Counted from the stretch's first letter, positions 6,811-15,684 are shown. The stretch is 24,685 bases of DNA from an uncultured Lachnospiraceae bacterium (GCA_910579425.1 CAJTVL010000060.1:1-24685), one strand, 5' to 3'. Notes: generated from the letters alone by a model not told the origin. Translations and numbers: made by a program.

Positions 6811-8583
6811 ATGAAAAAAAGTTTTGTTATCTCTCAACAATATTTGCTGCTGCCCATTAAGGCACAGGAGGAGACCAGACAGGTGGCGTTTTATTGTGAG
6901 GGAAAAAAGATTCTCGAATTTGCAGTTCCTGTAAGCGACTGTGGAGCGGCAGGAGATAAGGCAGGGAAGCAGGCCTACGCCTTCAATTATTATGCGCCCA
7001 TTCCCATGAGAGAGTGGATGGGAAAAGAGATTTGTATAGAGGGGGATGTGCCAAAGAGCTTTTTAGAGGCCATTGCCTTTTCGGAGGAAATGCCGGATGT
7101 GGCGCAAAGGAGGCCGCTGATTCATTTTTCCGCCAATGTAGGGTGGCTCAATGATCCTAACGGACTGATGTATCATGACGGTGTTTACCATATGTTTTTC
7201 CAGTATAATCCCTGTGACACCAGATGGCAGAATATGAGCTGGGGGCATGCGGTAAGCCGGGATCTGCTCCATTGGGAGCAAAAGGAGACGGCTCTTCTGC
7301 CGGATGAGGACGGGCCCATGTATTCGGGGAGTGCTATCGTCAATGAGCAGGGGAAGCTGGGGCTTCCCAGAGATGCGGAAATCCTTTTTTACACCTGCGC
7401 AGGCAGTTCTTCCAAGTGGAGTGAAGGAAAAAAATATGTGCAGAAGATTGCCTACAGCACGGACGGCAAGACTTTCCAAAAGAGGGAAGGCTGCGTATTG
7501 GAGAATGTAGCCGGAGAAAACCGGGATCCCAAGGTCTACTGGCATGAGGGCAAACAGGTTTATTATATGGCGCTTTTCCTGGAGGGATATGATTATGCCA
7601 TTTTTAATTCCGGGGATTTGGAACATTGGGAGATGACCCAGCGCCTTTCCCTTCCCAATGCCAGAGAATGTCCGGATCTGCAGAAAGTGCCCGTGGAGGG
7701 CGGCGGCTATAAGTGGATGTTCTGGGGGGCTGACGGCTATTATTTCCTGGGCGACTTCGATGGTTCCCGGTTTGAGACGGATGGGGTTCAGCACAATGCT
7801 TACCAGACCATGCTTCCCTATGCGGCGCAGACCTTTTGGGGAACGGACCGTGTGATTATGGTACCCTGGATGCGGACGGATAACAAGGGAAAGGTGTTTA
7901 CCAGCGTGATGGGAGTGCCAAGGCAGTTGTCTCTGGTGAAAAAGGGGGATGACTTTATCCTGCGCCAGAAGCTGGCAGATGAATTTGAAAACAGCAAGGA
8001 GAGGGTTCTGGAGCAGAGCCTTGCAGGCGGAGAAATTACTCACCGCCAGGAGAAGGAAGCGGCCCTGGAGGTGAAGCTTTATCCTCAAAAGGGAGCCGGA
8101 TTTGAGGTAAATCTCTACGGCACAGTACTTACCATGGAGCCGGGGAGCGGCCGTATTATAATAGAAGGAATTGCAGAGCGGGGCGGACACATCAAGGGAG
8201 ATACGGCGCTCTCCTTTGACAAGGAGCGTCCTGCATCAGAGCAAATCAGCCGGGAGCGTCTGGCGGCACAGGGCGTTTCTCTGGAAGGGCTGGATGAGGA
8301 GATCCCCAGGCCTGTTTGGGGGAAAGCCACGAAGGAAGAGTTTAAGCTGTTCAGGGAAAAAGTAGAGCGGATGCCCTCATGGGCGCAGGCAGGTATCCGT
8401 GTCCTGGAAACGGGAGCGGATCCGGAAAGTATTTCGCTCCTTACCGACGGGGAGGTTCTGGAGATCACAGTGGACGATGGCCTTGTCAGCGATGCTTATG
8501 AGACGGCCACGGATGCCCTGTGCGGAGAGGTGAAGATCAAAGCCAGGGGAGAGGTGAAGGTGGAAATTTCACAAATTGCATAG
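6811..8583 (+). CDS. GH32 beta-fructosidase with extra N-terminal domain (fructan/levan hydrolase-like)
   Basis: A 590-residue second GH32 enzyme. About 95 N-terminal residues form a separate beta-rich region before the catalytic propeller, which begins at RPLIHFSANVGWLNDPNG (nucleophile D115). NRDP (D239) and ARECPD (acid/base E286) complete the active site. The extra N-terminal domain is shared with some exo-levanase/fructan beta-fructosidase proteins. The C-terminal part (about residues 435-590) is atypical: it contains a charged helical insert (EEFKLFREKVERMPSWAQAG) inside the beta-sandwich, before the late EVLEITVDDG strand. There is no signal peptide. It sits 24 bp after the first GH32 gene, so the two are co-transcribed and may divide short fructans of different length. 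Substrate preference is unknown. A strong hairpin follows the stop codon. Confidence 0.87.
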   Translation: MKKSFVISQQYLLLPIKAQEETRQVAFYCEGKKILEFAVPVSDCGAAGDKAGKQAYAFNYYAPIPMREWMGKEICIEGDVPKSFLEAIAFSEEMPDVAQRRPLIHFSANVGWLNDPNGLMYHDGVYHMFFQYNPCDTRWQNMSWGHAVSRDLLHWEQKETALLPDEDGPMYSGSAIVNEQGKLGLPRDAEILFYTCAGSSSKWSEGKKYVQKIAYSTDGKTFQKREGCVLENVAGENRDPKVYWHEGKQVYYMALFLEGYDYAIFNSGDLEHWEMTQRLSLPNARECPDLQKVPVEGGGYKWMFWGADGYYFLGDFDGSRFETDGVQHNAYQTMLPYAAQTFWGTDRVIMVPWMRTDNKGKVFTSVMGVPRQLSLVKKGDDFILRQKLADEFENSKERVLEQSLAGGEITHRQEKEAALEVKLYPQKGAGFEVNLYGTVLTMEPGSGRIIIEGIAERGGHIKGDTALSFDKERPASEQISRERLAAQGVSLEGLDEEIPRPVWGKATKEEFKLFREKVERMPSWAQAGIRVLETGADPESISLLTDGEVLEITVDDGLVSDAYETATDALCGEVKIKARGEVKVEISQIA

Positions 8584-8600
8584 ACAACTAAGACATATGA

Positions 8601-8628
8601 CAGGCAGGGGAACACTTTCCCCTGCCTG
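8601..8628 (+). terminator. Hairpin after the GH32 operon (terminator-like, no clear U tract)
   Basis: A perfect 12-bp stem (8601-8612 with 8617-8628) closes a 4-base loop, 17 bp after the GH32 stop codon. What follows is ATTATGAAAAA, not a run of T, so termination may be weak or the hairpin may protect the mRNA 3' end. Confidence 0.6.
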
Positions 8629-8685
8629 ATTATGAAAAATTAATAATCTGGAAAACTTTTACTAGGATTTATCCCCGGAATGTTG

Positions 8686-8717
8686 TATAATTTTCTCATA
8701 AGAATTTAATAGGAGGG
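8686..8717 (+). promoter_or_regulatory. glgC promoter -10 box and ribosome binding site
   Basis: A perfect TATAAT is at 8686-8691, without a convincing -35 box at normal spacing. AGGAGGG (8711-8717) lies 7 bases before the glgC start codon. The missing -35 suggests an activator or another leader arrangement. Confidence 0.5.
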
Positions 8718-8724
8718 TAGCATT

Positions 8725-9933
8725 ATGGCAAAAGAAATGATTGCAATGCTTCTTGCCGGCGGACAGGGTTCCCGTCTGTACGCACTGACACAGGAGCTTG
8801 CAAAACCGGCAGTTCCATTTGGCGGAAAATATCGTATCATTGACTTTCCGCTTTCCAACTGCGTTAATTCAGGAATTGATACGGTAGGTATCCTTACCCA
8901 GTATCAGCCGCTGGTGCTGAATGAATATATCGGAAACGGACAGCCCTGGGATCTGGACCGTCTGCACGGTGGTGTTCATGTCCTGCCGCCTTATCAGAAA
9001 GCAAGCGGTTCGGATTGGTATAAGGGAACGGCCAATGCGATTTACCAGAACATTTCCTTTATTGAGAGATATGATCCGGAGTATGTGATCATCCTTTCCG
9101 GCGACCAGATCTGTAAGCAGGATTACAGCGACTTTTTGAAGTTCCATAAGGAAAAGGATGCGGAGTTCAGCGTTGCCGTCAGAGAGGTTCCCTGGGAGGA
9201 AGCTTCCCGCTTTGGCCTGATGGTTGCAGACGAAAACGACAGGATCACAGAGTTCCAGGAAAAGCCCAAGCAGCCCAAATCCAACCTGGCTTCCATGGGT
9301 ATCTACATATTCAACTGGGATATTCTGAAGAAATATCTGGAGGAGGATGAGGCGGATCCCAATTCCGAGAATGACTTTGGCAATAACATCATCCCCAATC
9401 TTTTGAGAGACAGCCGCAGGATGTACGCTTACCACTTTAACGGATACTGGAAGGATGTAGGAACCATTTCCTCTCTCTGGGAGGCGAATATGGAGATTCT
9501 GGATCCCGAGCACAGCGGCATAAACCTTTTTGACGACGACTGGAAGATTTACAGCCGCAACAGCGGTATGAACGGACATAAGATCAACACCGGCGCAGTG
9601 GTCGAGAATTCCATGCTCACAGACGGATGCCGGATCAAAGGTACCGTGAAGCATTCGATCCTCTTTGCGGGCGTTAAGGTGGAGGAAGGCGCTGTTCTTG
9701 AAGACGCGGTGGTAATGGGCGGCTCCACCATCAAGGCAGGCGCGGTGGTAAAGCACTGTATCGTAGCCGAGAATGTTACCATCGGCGAAAACGCAGTGGT
9801 GGGTGCCATGCCTGCTGAGGAAGAGGACGGTGTTGCCACCATTGGCTCAGGGATTGTGATCGGCGATAATGCAAAGATCGGCCCCAATGCCATGATAACG
9901 AAAAACGTGGAAGGCGGTGAAGAAAAATGGTAA
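8725..9933 (+). CDS. glgC: Glucose-1-phosphate adenylyltransferase, catalytic subunit GlgC
   Basis: A 402-residue ADP-glucose pyrophosphorylase, which makes ADP-glucose from glucose-1-phosphate and ATP, the committed step of glycogen synthesis. The nucleotidyltransferase signature MLLAGGQGSRLYALT (residues 8-22), AKPAVPFGGKYRIIDFPLSN, the metal-binding ILSGDQI, and the substrate motif FQEKPKQPKSNLASMGIY are all intact. The C-terminal third is a left-handed beta-helix of hexapeptide repeats (for example KAGAVVKHCIVAENVTIGENAVVGA). Length is normal. The last codons overlap the glgD start by 7 bases (ATGGTAA), indicating translational coupling and a GlgC-GlgD heteromer as in other Clostridia and bacilli. 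The glgA, glgB and glgP genes are not in the window. Confidence 0.96.
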   Translation: MAKEMIAMLLAGGQGSRLYALTQELAKPAVPFGGKYRIIDFPLSNCVNSGIDTVGILTQYQPLVLNEYIGNGQPWDLDRLHGGVHVLPPYQKASGSDWYKGTANAIYQNISFIERYDPEYVIILSGDQICKQDYSDFLKFHKEKDAEFSVAVREVPWEEASRFGLMVADENDRITEFQEKPKQPKSNLASMGIYIFNWDILKKYLEEDEADPNSENDFGNNIIPNLLRDSRRMYAYHFNGYWKDVGTISSLWEANMEILDPEHSGINLFDDDWKIYSRNSGMNGHKINTGAVVENSMLTDGCRIKGTVKHSILFAGVKVEEGAVLEDAVVMGGSTIKAGAVVKHCIVAENVTIGENAVVGAMPAEEEDGVATIGSGIVIGDNAKIGPNAMITKNVEGGEEKW

Positions 9934-11072
9934 ATTCAAATACAAATGCACTTGGTGTGATTTTCCCCAACAGCTATGATGCGCTGGTTCCGGAGCTGGT
10001 TAACGTACGCCTCATGGCTTCCATTCCTTTTGCCAGCCGTTACCGCCTGATTGACTTTATCTTATCCAGCATGGCTCACTGCGGCATTAACAATATTTCT
10101 GTAATGGTGAACAACAATTACCATTCCCTGATGGATCACTTGGATTCCGGCCGTGAGTGGGATCTGGTGCGCAAGAACGGCGGTCTGCATATTTTCCCTC
10201 CCTTTGCAGAGAAGACCAGCGCAAAGCCTTATATCGGCCGTGTGGGAGCCCTCGCAAGCCTTTTGGACTTTTTGCGGGATCAGAAAGAAAAATATGTGGT
10301 TATCACAGACACCAATATTGTGGTTAATTTTGACTTCAAGGCTATGATCCAGTCCCATATTGACAGCGGCGCGGACGTGACAGTTGCCTATAATGAGCAG
10401 GAGATTCCCGAAAGCCTGATGAAAAACCAGTCCAATGACAAAGGCTTTTATTATAACTTTGACATTAAAGACGGACGGGTAACCAAGATTTATGTGAACT
10501 CAAGGGATGCAGGGGTCAAGAATTTCTCCATGAATATCTTTGTGGTAGAGAGAGAACTTCTGATTGATCTGATCAATACAGCCTCCGTGCGCGGGCAGGA
10601 GTATTTCGAGCGCGATGTGCTGCTTCCCCAGCTTGGCAAGCTGAATGTGCAGGCCTACAAGTATGACGGATACATGGCCCGCATCTGGGATACAAAGAGC
10701 TATTTCGATGAGAACATGAGGCTTCTGGACGACTATAATCTGGATGCCCTCTTCTCGGGAGCGCCGATCTATACTAAGATCCGTGACGATAATCCTACCA
10801 GGTACATTGAGGGGGCCAAGGTGCAGAACGTAATGGCTGCGGACGGCTGCGTGATCGAGGGCGAGGTAGAGAACAGTGTTCTTTTCCGCGGCGTTAAGGT
10901 TGCAAAGGGAGCTAAGGTTAAGAACAGTATCCTGATGCAGGGCAGCGTTGTGGAAGCAGGAGCAAACATTGAATATCTCGTTATGGATAAGAACGTGACC
11001 ATCACGGCAGGCAAGGAAATGAAGGGAACGGGTAGCTTCCCGGTTTATATTGGAAAGTTCCAGACAGTATAA
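9927..11072 (+). CDS. glgD: GlgD, regulatory subunit of ADP-glucose pyrophosphorylase
   Basis: A 381-residue GlgC paralogue of the GlgD type. It keeps the fold (RYRLIDFILSSMAHCGINNISVMV, the GGLHIFPPF motif and C-terminal hexapeptide repeats such as GCVIEGEVENSVLFRGVKV) but has lost catalytic features. The GGxGxRL loop of GlgC is replaced by IFPNSYDALVPELVN, and the GD metal motif by ITDTN. In Firmicutes GlgD joins GlgC and tunes its activity. Its ATG lies inside the last codons of glgC, so synthesis is probably coupled. A GC-rich hairpin follows its stop codon, closing the two-gene unit. Confidence 0.94.
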   Translation: MVNSNTNALGVIFPNSYDALVPELVNVRLMASIPFASRYRLIDFILSSMAHCGINNISVMVNNNYHSLMDHLDSGREWDLVRKNGGLHIFPPFAEKTSAKPYIGRVGALASLLDFLRDQKEKYVVITDTNIVVNFDFKAMIQSHIDSGADVTVAYNEQEIPESLMKNQSNDKGFYYNFDIKDGRVTKIYVNSRDAGVKNFSMNIFVVERELLIDLINTASVRGQEYFERDVLLPQLGKLNVQAYKYDGYMARIWDTKSYFDENMRLLDDYNLDALFSGAPIYTKIRDDNPTRYIEGAKVQNVMAADGCVIEGEVENSVLFRGVKVAKGAKVKNSILMQGSVVEAGANIEYLVMDKNVTITAGKEMKGTGSFPVYIGKFQTV

Positions 11073-11100
11073 GGACAGAGTATTTCCTGAACTTTAAAGG

Positions 11101-11131
11101 GCGGGCGGTATGCATTGGCATTACCGCCCGC
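11101..11131 (+). terminator. Terminator of the glgCD operon
   Basis: A 10-bp perfect GC-rich stem (GCGGGCGGTA with TACCGCCCGC) can extend by ATGC/GCAT inside the loop with one bulged T. It ends with TGTTT, a short U-rich tail. It starts 29 bp after the glgD stop codon. Confidence 0.7.
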
Positions 11132-11304
11132 TGTTTGCTGCGGGCATCCAGCGGACGGGGGTTGTGCAGGGGAAATGCGCTGCCTGACAGATGAGATATC
11201 CCATGGCAGTAAGAGGATTATGATTCAAAACCGTGTTCCTTTGCCCATGCCAGAAGTTCGTCATATTTGGATGAGGCGACCTTTAGGGTTTCCTGCTGTC
11301 TTTG

Positions 11305-11451
11305 AATAATGGAGTCTTTTTCTGTAAGAATGTGGTCTTTCTTTTTGAGAATGTCATCCTGTTTTTTGAGCATGCTGTCTCTTTCTTTGAGCATGCTGTC
11401 TTTTTCTTTGAGTATGCCGTCTTTTTCTTTGAGCATATCCTCTTTCTCTCT
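11305..11451 (-). repeat. 21-bp tandem repeat encoding seven coiled-coil heptads
   Basis: Seven imperfect 21-bp units encode heptads of the form K-E-K-D-x-M/I-L in the C-terminal tail of the broken Rpn gene. Units differ at several bases, so they have diverged, but the multiple-of-three length allows expansion or contraction without a frameshift. Confidence 0.8.
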
Positions 11452-11700
11452 TAGCATCACATCTCTTTCGGCAAGCAGATGATCCATTTCTCTCAGGCGG
11501 TCTTTCTGCTCATCCAGCATGCCCTGCCATCCCCGCTGGGTGCGATAGTAATCCTCCCGGGCTTCACACTGCATGCGGATTTTTTCTTCTTGGCTTAGCT
11601 GGTAGACGGTTTCGACGGCTTCGCCAATATATTCATTTTTCGGTGATAACATTTTTAGTTCCTCCCATGTGGCTGCCTTAAAGAGTGAGGCCCAAATATG

Positions 11701-11772
11701 TCGCAAGGAGGGACCCGTCGTAGACGGGAGGATTCCTTACGACCTACGTGCGCATCAGCGCACTACCTTACG
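11701..11772. mobile_element. 72-bp palindromic (REP/MITE-like) element inside the Rpn gene
   Basis: The 72 bases that separate the two gene pieces form two hairpins. One is CCCGTC-GTA-GACGGG (11714-11728), which can extend outward through AAGGA/TCCTT. The other is a perfect GTGCGC-ATCA-GCGCAC (11748-11763), flanked by direct repeats of CCTTACG (11735-11741 and 11766-11772). The element ends are imperfect inverted repeats (CGCAAGGAGG against CGTAAGGTAG). It carries no gene and must be moved in trans. Exact ends are uncertain by a few bases. No second copy is seen in this window. Confidence 0.65.
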
Positions 11773-12339
11773 GTCAAGCTGGTAGAGCTTATCCTCCTCG
11801 GTGGCCAAGTCTGTACGAGTTAAGTCTAACACAGAAAGGCGGAGCTTGTCACTATATAAAGTGTGATTCTTTACATTTAAAAATTTATAAGTGGCATAAA
11901 ATTCAGGATGTTGCGGGAAAAGAGAGAAATTAAGAAGTCCGATCTGAACAACGGGACGGATAAGTTGATACTGTTCCCCGGAGCTTAAATGGTCGAAGCT
12001 CCTGCACAGATAGCTTAAGGAGCGGTCAGTCCAGTTATGCTCATTGATGACTTGCATTTCAAGATTGATAATCGCGCTGTCATTCAGGGAAACTTTAATA
12101 TCCAAAATAAAGGTTTTGGCATCAATTGTGCTTCCGAGTTCAATAGGATTTGTGATCTCGGCTGAGAAAATGTCCGAGGGTGAGAGATGAAGAAGTGCGG
12201 AGAGCAGGCCGACCAGTACATGGTTATTTTTTTGAAGAAGTGCGCGAAACAGGTAATCATTTGTCATGGGAATTGTAAGAGATCCTGTGGCAGAAAAATT
12301 TGCAGTGCCGACGGTTTCAAAGTTTGAGATTTGATTCAT

Positions 12340-12474
12340 AGAATTGTCCTTTCTGTGTGAGATAAATAAGAAATTTAGATGAACTGCATTGATTCATAGG
12401 CTTACATTAGAATTGTTAGAGAAGATTATATCACAGGGGAAAAGAAATGGCAAAACAAATCGGAGGAAGGGCTT
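12340..12474 (-). other. Upstream region of the Rpn pseudogene
   Basis: No gene is seen. It contains the promoter for the minus-strand Rpn gene and about 80 bp of leader. Confidence 0.5.
12425..12453 (-). promoter_or_regulatory. Promoter of the interrupted Rpn gene
   Basis: On the minus strand TTGCCA (12448-12453), 17 bp and a perfect TATAAT (12425-12430). The strong match suggests that the truncated N-terminal piece may still be transcribed. Confidence 0.7.
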
Positions 12475-12933
12475 TTACGGTATTCTATCCTCTCTAAAGT
12501 CTGGGAAAGTGTTTCCGGTTTGGGTTTGGGTGCTCCCGGTAGGAAGCTGTACCGTGTAGCCTTTGCTGTTCAGGCTGACCGTCAGTTTGTTATTAGTTTC
12601 ATCGAGCACGGCAGGGGCAGGGATGGCGGGAGGCGGGCACAGAACGATAGGAAATTTCTTTTATGAAAATATCATCATATCCATTGTTGCCATTTACCGG
12701 GGAAACAGCAATCGACGTTACAGGATTTACCGGGGAGGATAATTTATCTACAAAACTAATACGGTTGTTGGCAGGCGTAGCCCGTACCTTGAAATCGGCC
12801 GGCAGAGAGTTATTAATTGTATTAGCAATCTCTGTGGCAGATGGATGACAGCGTCGTTTTTATAAGTATTATAAGCCCTCGTCACGAACATCCCATCATG
12901 CGTTGAGAATTCATTGCCATCAGGTTGTTTGCT
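12475..12933 (-). pseudogene. Decayed coding remnant of unknown function
   Basis: Three minus-strand stretches read as protein but are split by frame changes. First comes SKQPDGNEFSTHDGMF and following residues to about 12844. Then, shifted by one base, comes a stretch with TEIANTINNSLPADFKV and NNRISFVDKL. Back in the first frame, KLTVSLNSKGYTVQLPTG leads to the TAA at 12475-12477. The middle part resembles the alternating small domain found in flagellin-like, phage structural and other secreted proteins, but I do not recognise the family. The frame changes and lack of a start codon with a ribosome binding site mean that no intact product is made. Confidence 0.45.
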
Positions 12934-12936
12934 GAA

Positions 12937-12976
12937 AACAGGTAATCGAAAGGACAGAGCCTTCCGCTTACCTGTT
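12937..12976 (-). terminator. Terminator of the GH2 gene
   Basis: On the minus strand, a 9-bp stem (AACAGGTAA/TTACCTGTT) continues after a 1x1 mismatch into a further 7-bp stem with one G-U pair and a 6-base loop. TTTTC follows. It begins 19 bp after the GH2 stop codon. Confidence 0.75.
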
Positions 12977-12994
12977 TGTGAGAAATATCTGATT

Positions 12995-15646
12995 TTACAA
13001 AACTGGAATGTGAATTGCCGCGTCCATAAAACTTCCGGAAAGATTGGAATCCGCTTTTACCGTAAGGGCAGCTTCCCCGGTCGCATAGCCGGAGCGGATC
13101 ACTGCCAGAGCCCGTCCCTGGTAGGTGGTAAAGGCTCCGGCGGTATAGTTCTCATCTGTGATGGGATTGGCGGAGCCAAAGCCTGCAAGGCTTCCCTGGC
13201 CGGTTACATTGGCTTTGAGAGGGAGGGCGGCATCCGGCACAAGGTTTCCCTCATCATCCACAACCTCAACAGAAACATATGCAAGGCTGTGACCGTCGGC
13301 GGCAAGGGTAATGTCGTTCCCTGAAACAGCAGTCGGATTATCTGACGCTCTGTCAGTCGTGCCGGAAGTCTCAAAGATATTCCCGGCTCTCAGACGAAGA
13401 GCGGCGGGCTTACCCGCTGTTTTCAGGCAGGTGCGGGAGATTTCCGTGCCGTCACGGTAGCTTACCGCCTCCAAAAGTCCTGGCTTGTAGGTCACCTCGA
13501 AGGTGGCGGTGAAGCGGTTTGGCTTTCCGGCGGCTTTTTTACCGAGGCTCTTTCCATCTAGGAGCAGCTCCACTTCATCAGCGGCGGAGTAAACCACCAC
13601 TCGGATTTGGCTTCCTTCTTTTCCATTCCAGCTCCAGCTTGAGAAGAGCTGAGGCCAGCCCCATTGGCTGATCACCTCCGTTTTTCCGAAGACATCCGGA
13701 TCGGCGGCGAAGAGGCCGGTTTCCCCGCTGCCCCAGACAATCCGGCGATAGAGGCCTTGGGGGGTAAGATTGCCATTGATGTCAAAGTCCGCATCATTGG
13801 CCAGCCGCCAGGGATATTGGGAGGAATGGGACATTAAGGCCCAGGGATCCATGTTGGCCTGCGGGCTGTCTGGCTCCACAAAGATGGATTTGCCGATGCC
13901 GGCTTCCCCAATATAGTCGAAACAAGTCCAGGTACAGTCGCCGATCACGTAGGGCAGCCGTTCCACATAGTCCCAGACCTGGTCGATTTTCATAGGAAAG
14001 CTTTCCGTACCCAGGATAACCCGTTCCGGGAACATTTTTCCGGCCAGCTCGTAGTGATCCTCCATATAATTGTAGCCTACCACATCCAGAAAGCTGCAGA
14101 AGGGCTCGGAGCGGTCTTCCCAGAAAGTGTCTGTCACTGGTGCGGAGGCATTCTGTTCCATTCCGGAGGCGTTTTCGGAAAGCTCCTGCATCTTTCGGAA
14201 GTTGTCGGCCGCTGCCCTGTCATCCAAGCCGTTCCAGTAGGAGCAAAGGCCGTTGGAGACAAGGCGGGTGGAGTCGAGGCTTCTGACGAAAGCGGCCAGT
14301 TCCATGGCAAGGCGGTATCCGTCATTCATGCCGCCCCGTTCCGGGATTTCGTTTCCCGTGGACCAAAACAGGATAGAAGGATGGTTGCGGTCCCGGAGGA
14401 TAAAGGCCTTCATATCCTTCTTCCAGTCATCCTTAAAAAACTGGTTATAATCACCGGGCTGTTTGGCCATACCCCAAGCGTCAAAGGCTTCGTCAAAAAC
14501 ATACATGCCCAGACGGTCACAGACCTCCAGTAATACGGCGGAGGGCGGATTGTGAGCCGTGCGCACCGCGTTGAAGCCGCTTTCTTTCAGCAATTTAATC
14601 TTACGGTATTCGCTGTCGTAGAGAGAAACCGCTCCCAGAATACCGTTGTCGTGGTGGATGCATCCGCCTTTCAGCTTCACGGTTTGGCCGTTGACCCTAA
14701 GGCCGTGAGTGGAATCTGCGCTGAGCGTACGTATCCCGAAAAGAACGGAAAGCTCGTCGGTCATAACGCTTTCATTGGCAGAAGTCTTTTCTGCGGGAAT
14801 CAGGCCGCAGTGAAATTCCCCCAGGTCGGTAATCCGGGCAGATACCTGATAAAGATTGGGCTCTTCTGCGCTCCAGAGAACCGGGTCAGGTAAAGTGATA
14901 GGAAGAATGGCGGCGGCCCTGTCCATGGCGTTGACCTGTACCGTGGCAGAGCGGGTAATGGCGGCTTGGTCCTCTGCCTCAGGAGTCAAGGTTACTTCCA
15001 CTTTCACCATATGGGTGACAGGAGTATCATTGCAGACGGTTACCTCTGAGCATAGATATGCCTCCAGCGGCCGATTTTCCTGATATTCCACACGTTTTGT
15101 ATATGTAAAGATTCCGTCAGGGGCGATATGAAGCATGGGGGTATGTACCAGCTCCACCGAGCGGAAAATTCCTGCTCCGGTGTACCAGCGGGAGTTTGGC
15201 TGCATACTGGGATTTACGCAGAGCGTGAGCCTGTTTTCCTCTCCCCAGTAAAGATAAGGGGTAATGTCCGCCCAAAAGGGGGTATACCCATAATGATGCA
15301 GCAGAACCTGGCAGCCGTTTACTTCAAGGACGGTGTTCATCATGACTCCGTCAAAATGCAAAAAGACCTTTTCCTTCTTCCATGCAGCGGGAATACGGAT
15401 GGTTTTGGAATAATAAGCCACCCGGCCGTTGTAATACCCCATAGCCGCTGCCGCCGGTGCGTGCTCACAGACGTTGTCCTCCAGCATGTAATCGTGAGGG
15501 AGGTTCACGGTTCTGGCGGTGCATTTCCCGGAGAGTTCATCTCCCGGCATGAAAGGGCCGTACTGGAATTTCCATCCGCCGTCTATGTTGACGGTGCGGG
15601 GAAAGGTGTCCCTGCAAACTTCATAATTTACAATATTTCTATTCAT
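12995..15646 (-). CDS. Glycoside hydrolase family 2 (beta-galactosidase-like) with DUF4982 and C-terminal Ig-like domain
   Basis: An 883-residue GH2 enzyme. The N-terminal jelly-roll (VNIDGGWKFQYGP, VNLPHDYMLED, WYTGAGIFRSVELV), the Ig-like middle domain and the TIM barrel (GCIHHDNGILGA, FNAVRTAHNPPS, DEAFDAWGM) are all present. The acid/base is E433 in STGNEIPERGG, and the nucleophile is E548 in VILGTESFP. After the barrel comes a DUF4982-type module (WGWPQLFSSWSWNGKEG, VELLLDGKSLGKKAAG) and a last Ig-like module (SLAYVSVEVVDDEGNLVPDA). There is no signal peptide, so it should act in the cytoplasm on imported oligosaccharides. The family includes beta-galactosidases and beta-glucuronidases; galactosidase-type is the likelier call, unproven. 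The ATG has AAAGGAG 6 bases upstream. It is divergent from an AraC regulator with overlapping promoters. Confidence 0.9.
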   Translation of the reverse strand: MNRNIVNYEVCRDTFPRTVNIDGGWKFQYGPFMPGDELSGKCTARTVNLPHDYMLEDNVCEHAPAAAAMGYYNGRVAYYSKTIRIPAAWKKEKVFLHFDGVMMNTVLEVNGCQVLLHHYGYTPFWADITPYLYWGEENRLTLCVNPSMQPNSRWYTGAGIFRSVELVHTPMLHIAPDGIFTYTKRVEYQENRPLEAYLCSEVTVCNDTPVTHMVKVEVTLTPEAEDQAAITRSATVQVNAMDRAAAILPITLPDPVLWSAEEPNLYQVSARITDLGEFHCGLIPAEKTSANESVMTDELSVLFGIRTLSADSTHGLRVNGQTVKLKGGCIHHDNGILGAVSLYDSEYRKIKLLKESGFNAVRTAHNPPSAVLLEVCDRLGMYVFDEAFDAWGMAKQPGDYNQFFKDDWKKDMKAFILRDRNHPSILFWSTGNEIPERGGMNDGYRLAMELAAFVRSLDSTRLVSNGLCSYWNGLDDRAAADNFRKMQELSENASGMEQNASAPVTDTFWEDRSEPFCSFLDVVGYNYMEDHYELAGKMFPERVILGTESFPMKIDQVWDYVERLPYVIGDCTWTCFDYIGEAGIGKSIFVEPDSPQANMDPWALMSHSSQYPWRLANDADFDINGNLTPQGLYRRIVWGSGETGLFAADPDVFGKTEVISQWGWPQLFSSWSWNGKEGSQIRVVVYSAADEVELLLDGKSLGKKAAGKPNRFTATFEVTYKPGLLEAVSYRDGTEISRTCLKTAGKPAALRLRAGNIFETSGTTDRASDNPTAVSGNDITLAADGHSLAYVSVEVVDDEGNLVPDAALPLKANVTGQGSLAGFGSANPITDENYTAGAFTTYQGRALAVIRSGYATGEAALTVKADSNLSGSFMDAAIHIPVL

Positions 15647-15684
15647 TTCTTCTCCTTTCCAGAAAATCTTTTTTAACTGATTTA

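Larger units (their letters stand above)
11218..12339 (-). pseudogene. Rpn-family recombination-promoting nuclease/putative transposase, interrupted
   Basis: Two pieces in the same frame make up one Rpn-type (PD-(D/E)XK) protein of about 349 residues. The first piece (12339 to 11773) carries TNDYLFRALLQ and the nuclease core FILDIKVSL..IINLEMQ (D80, E94, Q96) and ends at ATEEDKLYQLD. The second (from 11700) resumes at WASLFKAATWEELKML, the usual next segment, and finishes with a heptad coiled coil. Between them a 72-bp palindromic element adds 24 codons with in-frame TGA and TAA stops. The full protein is therefore not made unless both stops are read through. The start ATG has AAAGGA upstream and a good promoter. 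Family members are DNA endonucleases that increase recombination. The C-terminal piece might be expressed from a TTG inside the element, but that is weakly supported. Confidence 0.85.

Noticed and set aside
7063..8190. A 375-codon minus-strand open frame inside the second GH32 gene
   Set aside because: The plus frame holds all GH32 catalytic motifs; the antisense frame shows no family features. The same applies to the long antisense frames in glgC and the first GH32 gene.
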